From the NCBI GenBank assembly GCA_009918225.1, contig RGEP01000003.1, forward strand, positions 1-33,467: 33,467 nt of DNA, read 5' to 3'. A model generated the notes under the pieces. It was not told the DNA's origin and did not search any database. It saw only the letters and a list, made by a program, of their open reading frames with translations. Position numbers and translations under genes: made by a program. Position 1 is the stretch's first letter, and every line of letters starts with the position of its first letter. Of the stretch, positions 30,587 to 33,467 are shown piece after piece. The stretch comes from Betaproteobacteria bacterium (GTDB lineage Bacteria; Pseudomonadota; Gammaproteobacteria; Burkholderiales; Burkholderiaceae_C).

Positions 30587-31710
30587 TGAATGAGCACCAC
30601 CATCAGCTGCCGGCAGCAGCCCCGGGAATCGAGGCCCATCTGCTGAGCCTTCACTTTGGCGCCGCTGCCACGGGCCCCAAGGCCTATATCCAATGCGCCT
30701 TGCACGCCGATGAAATTCCGGGTTTGTTGGTCGGGGTGCACCTGCGGCGTGAACTGGCCCGCTTGGAGGCCGAGGGACGAATCCTCGGCGAGGTGGTGCT
30801 GGTGCCGGCCGCCAATCCCCTGGGCGGCGCGCAGGCCGTGCTGGGTGGGCAGATCGGCCGCTTCGACTTGGCCACGGGCCTGAACTTCAACCGCGGCTAT
30901 CGCGACCTGCTCCCGGACTTGATGCAATCGTTGCCCCAACGCTTGGGGCCCGACGCTGCGGCCAACACCCGTGTGATTCGGCAAGCCTGCCAAGAAGCGC
31001 TGCAGGCGTGGGAACCCACTTCGGCAGCCGATGCCCTCAAGCGCCTGCTGCAGAGCATGGCGGTGGACGCCGACACGGTGCTGGACCTGCACTGCGACAG
31101 CCAGGCCCTGATGCACCTGTACGCCCCCACGCCCTGGGCCGACACGGGGCTGGCCCTGGGCCGTTGCCTGGACGCCCGGGTGGTGCTGCTGGCCAAGGAG
31201 TCGGGCGACAACCCCTTCGACGAATCGGTATCGCGGCACTGGTGGGAGTTGCAAGCCGCCTACGCCGGCGCACACCCCATTGAGCTGGGCTGCTTTTCCA
31301 CCACTGTCGAGCTGCGCGGCGAGGCCGATGTGAACCATGAGCTTGCCGCACGCGATGCCCAGGGCTTGTTGGCCTTCCTGGAGCAGCGCGGGCACTTGGC
31401 TCCGGGCAGCATCGATCGCCGGGATTCACCCGTGGTCTGTGAGGCCTTGCCCTTGGAAGGGGTGGACCCGCTGACCGCACCTTGTGGCGGTGTCTTGGTC
31501 TTGCGCTGCGAACTGGGCCAGGCGGTGCACGCGGGCCAAGTGGTCGCCGAGATCATCGACCCCTTGAGCGCGCAATCGACCCCGGTGCACAGCCGGGTCG
31601 ACGGCCTCTTTTTCGCGCACAGCAAAACCCGCTGGGCGCTGCGCGGCGAGCGCATCGGCAAGGTGGCCGGTGCGCAGGCCTTTCGCAGCGGAAAGCTCTT
31701 GTCGCTGTAG
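30586..31710 (+). CDS. Succinylglutamate desuccinylase / aspartoacylase family metallohydrolase
   Basis: Zinc carboxypeptidase-like (M14 fold) deacylase of 374 residues. The zinc ligands are H40 and E43 (CALHADEIPG) and H169 (LDLHCDSQ). The catalytic glutamate is E233 (HPIELGCFS). NFNRGYRD (101-107) matches the substrate-binding NxxR region of the family. The C-terminus (about 285-374) is a beta-rich, biotinyl-lipoyl-like part seen in many members (GGVLVLRCELGQAVHAGQVVAEIID). The substrate is unknown. The start is the ATG at 30586 that shares a base with the cyanophycinase stop; a TTG at 30583 is one codon earlier. Coupling to cyanophycinase suggests it acts on the released dipeptide or a derivative. 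It converges on ettA with an 8-bp gap. Confidence 0.87.
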   Translation: MNEHHHQLPAAAPGIEAHLLSLHFGAAATGPKAYIQCALHADEIPGLLVGVHLRRELARLEAEGRILGEVVLVPAANPLGGAQAVLGGQIGRFDLATGLNFNRGYRDLLPDLMQSLPQRLGPDAAANTRVIRQACQEALQAWEPTSAADALKRLLQSMAVDADTVLDLHCDSQALMHLYAPTPWADTGLALGRCLDARVVLLAKESGDNPFDESVSRHWWELQAAYAGAHPIELGCFSTTVELRGEADVNHELAARDAQGLLAFLEQRGHLAPGSIDRRDSPVVCEALPLEGVDPLTAPCGGVLVLRCELGQAVHAGQVVAEIIDPLSAQSTPVHSRVDGLFFAHSKTRWALRGERIGKVAGAQAFRSGKLLSL

Positions 31711-31718
31711 CGACGCGC

Positions 31719-33383
31719 TTACTTGATCGGCTTGAAGCGCACCCGCTTGGGTCGCGCACCCTCTTCACCCAAGCGCTTCTTCTTGTCGGCTTCGTACTCT
31801 TGGTAGTTGCCGTCGAAGAAGGTCCACTGCGAGTCGCCCTCGCAGGCCAGGATATGGGTGCAGATGCGGTCCAGGAACCAGCGGTCGTGGCTGATGATCA
31901 TGGCGCTGCCGGCGAACTCGAGCAGCGCCTCTTCCAGCGCCCGCAGCGTTTCCACGTCGAGGTCGTTGGAGGGCTCGTCCAGCATCAAGACATTGCCGCC
32001 GCGCGCCAGGGTTTTGGCCAGGTGCAGCCGGCCGCGCTCACCGCCGGAGAGTTGACCCACCATCTTCTGCTGGTCGTTGCCCTTGAAGTTGAATCGGCCC
32101 AGGTAGGCCCGTGAGGGCATCACGAATTTGCCGATGGTGAGGTTATCCAGACCGCCGGAAATGTCTTCCCACACGGTTTTGCTGCTGTCCAGGCTTTGGC
32201 GAGATTGATCCACGAAGGCCAGCTGTGCGGTCTTGCCGATGACGATCTCACCGCTGTCGGGCTGTTCCACGCCCTGCAGCATGCGAAACAGCGTGGACTT
32301 GCCCGCACCATTGGGGCCGATGATGCCCACGATGGCGCCCGCGGGCACCTTGAAGCTCAGGTTGTCGATCAGCAGGCGGTCACCAAAGCTCTTGGATACC
32401 CCCTTGAACTCGACCACCTCATTGCCCAGGCGCTCGGCCACGGGGATGAAGATTTCATTGGTCTCGTTGCGCTTTTGGTATTCGTAGTCGCTGAGCTCCT
32501 CGAACCGCGCCAGGCGTGCCTTGCTCTTGGCTTGGCGGCCCTTGGCGTTCTTGCGCACCCACTCGAGTTCTTGCTTCATGGCCTTGCGGCGCGCGTCTTC
32601 GCTCTTCTGCTCGGCCTCCAGGCGCTTTTCCTTTTGGTCCAGCCAGTCGGAATAGTTGCCCTTCCAAGGAATGCCGTGACCGCGGTCGAGTTCCAAGATC
32701 CATTCGGCCGCGTTGTCCAGGAAGTAACGGTCGTGGGTGATGGCCACCACGGTGCCCGGAAAGCGCTGCAGGAACTGCTCCAGCCACTCCACGCTTTCAG
32801 CGTCCAAGTGGTTGGTGGGCTCGTCCAGCAGCAGCATGTCGGGCTTGGACAGCAGCAAGCGGCACAAGGCCACCCGGCGCTTTTCACCGCCGGACAGGTT
32901 GCCGATGGTGGCCTCCCAGGGCGGCAGGCGCAGGGCATCAGCGGCCAGTTCCAGTTGCAGGTCCGTGTTCTCGCTGCCTGCCGCAGCAATGATGGCCTCA
33001 AGCTCGGCTTGCTCGGAGGCCAGCTTGTCGAAGTCGGCATCGGGCTCGGCATAGGCCGCGTAGACCTCGTCCAGGCGCTTCTTGGCCGCCAAGACCCCAC
33101 CAATGCCCTCTTCCACCGCTTCGCGCACGGTTTGATCGGGGTTGACCAAGGGCTCCTGCGGCAGGTAACCAATCTTGATGCCGGGCATGGGCACGGCCTC
33201 ACCTTCAATCTCACGGTCGATGCCGGCCATGATCTTGAGCAGCGTGGATTTGCCCGCACCGTTCAAGCCCAAGACGCCGATCTTGGCGCCCGGAAAGAAG
33301 GACAGGGACACTTCCTTGAGGATTTGTCGCTTGGGCGGCACCGTCTTGGTGACGCGGTTCATGGTGAAGACGTACTGGGCCAT
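31719..33383 (-). CDS. ettA: Energy-dependent translational throttle protein EttA
   Basis: ABC-F factor that binds the ribosomal E site and gates entry into elongation according to the ATP/ADP ratio; 554 residues, matching E. coli (555). Domain 1 Walker A is LNGAGKST (40-47) with LSGGEKRRVALCRLLL and LLLDEPTNHLDAES. The inter-domain P-site tRNA motif is EWVRKNAKGRQAKSKARLARFEEL. Domain 2 has GPNGAGKST, LSGGERGRLHLAKTL and MLDEPSNDLDVE, the EttA-specific NDLD. The start is the ATG at 33383; the frame continues to 33461, but those 26 residues lie in the promoter region. Confidence 0.96.
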   Translation of the reverse strand: MAQYVFTMNRVTKTVPPKRQILKEVSLSFFPGAKIGVLGLNGAGKSTLLKIMAGIDREIEGEAVPMPGIKIGYLPQEPLVNPDQTVREAVEEGIGGVLAAKKRLDEVYAAYAEPDADFDKLASEQAELEAIIAAAGSENTDLQLELAADALRLPPWEATIGNLSGGEKRRVALCRLLLSKPDMLLLDEPTNHLDAESVEWLEQFLQRFPGTVVAITHDRYFLDNAAEWILELDRGHGIPWKGNYSDWLDQKEKRLEAEQKSEDARRKAMKQELEWVRKNAKGRQAKSKARLARFEELSDYEYQKRNETNEIFIPVAERLGNEVVEFKGVSKSFGDRLLIDNLSFKVPAGAIVGIIGPNGAGKSTLFRMLQGVEQPDSGEIVIGKTAQLAFVDQSRQSLDSSKTVWEDISGGLDNLTIGKFVMPSRAYLGRFNFKGNDQQKMVGQLSGGERGRLHLAKTLARGGNVLMLDEPSNDLDVETLRALEEALLEFAGSAMIISHDRWFLDRICTHILACEGDSQWTFFDGNYQEYEADKKKRLGEEGARPKRVRFKPIK

Positions 33384-33429
33384 GGCTCGGGGATGCTCGA
33401 AGGAGGGGTGCACAACGGCACAATCCACG

Positions 33430-33435
33430 ATTATC
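33430..33435 (-). promoter_or_regulatory. Putative -10 of ettA
   Basis: GATAAT on the minus strand, 46 bases before the ettA ATG. No -35 can be judged because the window ends soon after. Confidence 0.4.
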
Positions 33436-33467
33436 CCTGAGCCACCCATCCGCATGCCCATGAAGCC

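Noticed and set aside
32196..33440. Plus-strand open frame of 414 codons
   Set aside because: Exact antisense of ettA; a composition shadow.
1..33467. Search for tRNA genes, CRISPR arrays, insertion sequences, phage or toxin-antitoxin genes
   Set aside because: No cloverleaf, regularly spaced repeat, transposase or integrase motif, or paired small toxin-like frames were seen by eye.

Overview
This window looks like the chromosome of a GC-rich betaproteobacterium, most likely order Burkholderiales and possibly of Comamonadaceae type. That placement rests on recognisable gene content and order, not on a database search. The order rpsP-rimM-trmD-rplS, followed by a NUDIX CoA pyrophosphatase and a CobD/CbiB-like membrane protein, faces orn, an M48 peptidase, a pterin dehydratase and rsgA. 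A DUF3579 gene sits beside arginine genes. Almost all of the DNA is coding, many neighbouring genes overlap by ATGA-type junctions, and several starts are TTG or GTG. I saw no tRNA, rRNA, insertion sequence, phage gene, CRISPR array or integration scar.

Layout. 1-2609 (+): the end of prmB, overlapping an ABC-F gene of the YheS type. 2596-3663 (-): an asparaginase that runs away from lexA, with two tandem SOS boxes in the divergent gap. 3745-5473 (+): lexA and a D-2-hydroxyacid dehydrogenase, joined by a 34-nt gap that is wholly a hairpin. 5499-8693: a pirin diverging from a LysR regulator, then gluQ and a small FKBP isomerase. 8802-12008: orn (-), then M48 peptidase, pterin dehydratase and rsgA (+). 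12040-16066 (-): the rpsP operon with its NUDIX and CobD-like tail. 16311-17075 (+): a deleted GNAT acetyltransferase pseudogene and a TM2-domain protein. 17077-24095 (-): folK, pcnB, a HAD phosphatase, hda, a PerM-type permease, a SirB1-family protein and murJ. 24181-24892: rpsT with a strong terminator, then a DUF3579 gene (-). 24999-27120 (+): argD, broken by a frameshift deletion, and argF. 27157-31710 (+): aminopeptidase P, a small unknown protein, an exported cyanophycinase and an aspartoacylase-like metallohydrolase. 31719-33383 (-): ettA.

How the genes work together. Most are housekeeping: ribosome biogenesis and translation (rpsP, rimM, trmD, rplS, rpsT, rsgA, prmB, gluQ, two ABC-F factors), RNA turnover (orn, pcnB), replication and damage control (hda, lexA), and envelope synthesis (murJ). 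The most distinctive block is 27157-31710. Its last three genes have overlapping stop and start codons and probably serve breakdown of cyanophycin or similar Asp-Arg material, just downstream of arginine biosynthesis genes.

Points of note: deletion lesions in argD and in a GNAT gene; an intrinsic terminator inside the rpsP operon; tandem LexA operators beside a divergent asparaginase; a -10-like hexamer exactly six bases before the ATG of three genes, suggesting leaderless transcripts; and a coupled 113-residue unknown in the cyanophycinase cluster. I found nothing that is clearly a wholly new defence or mobile system.
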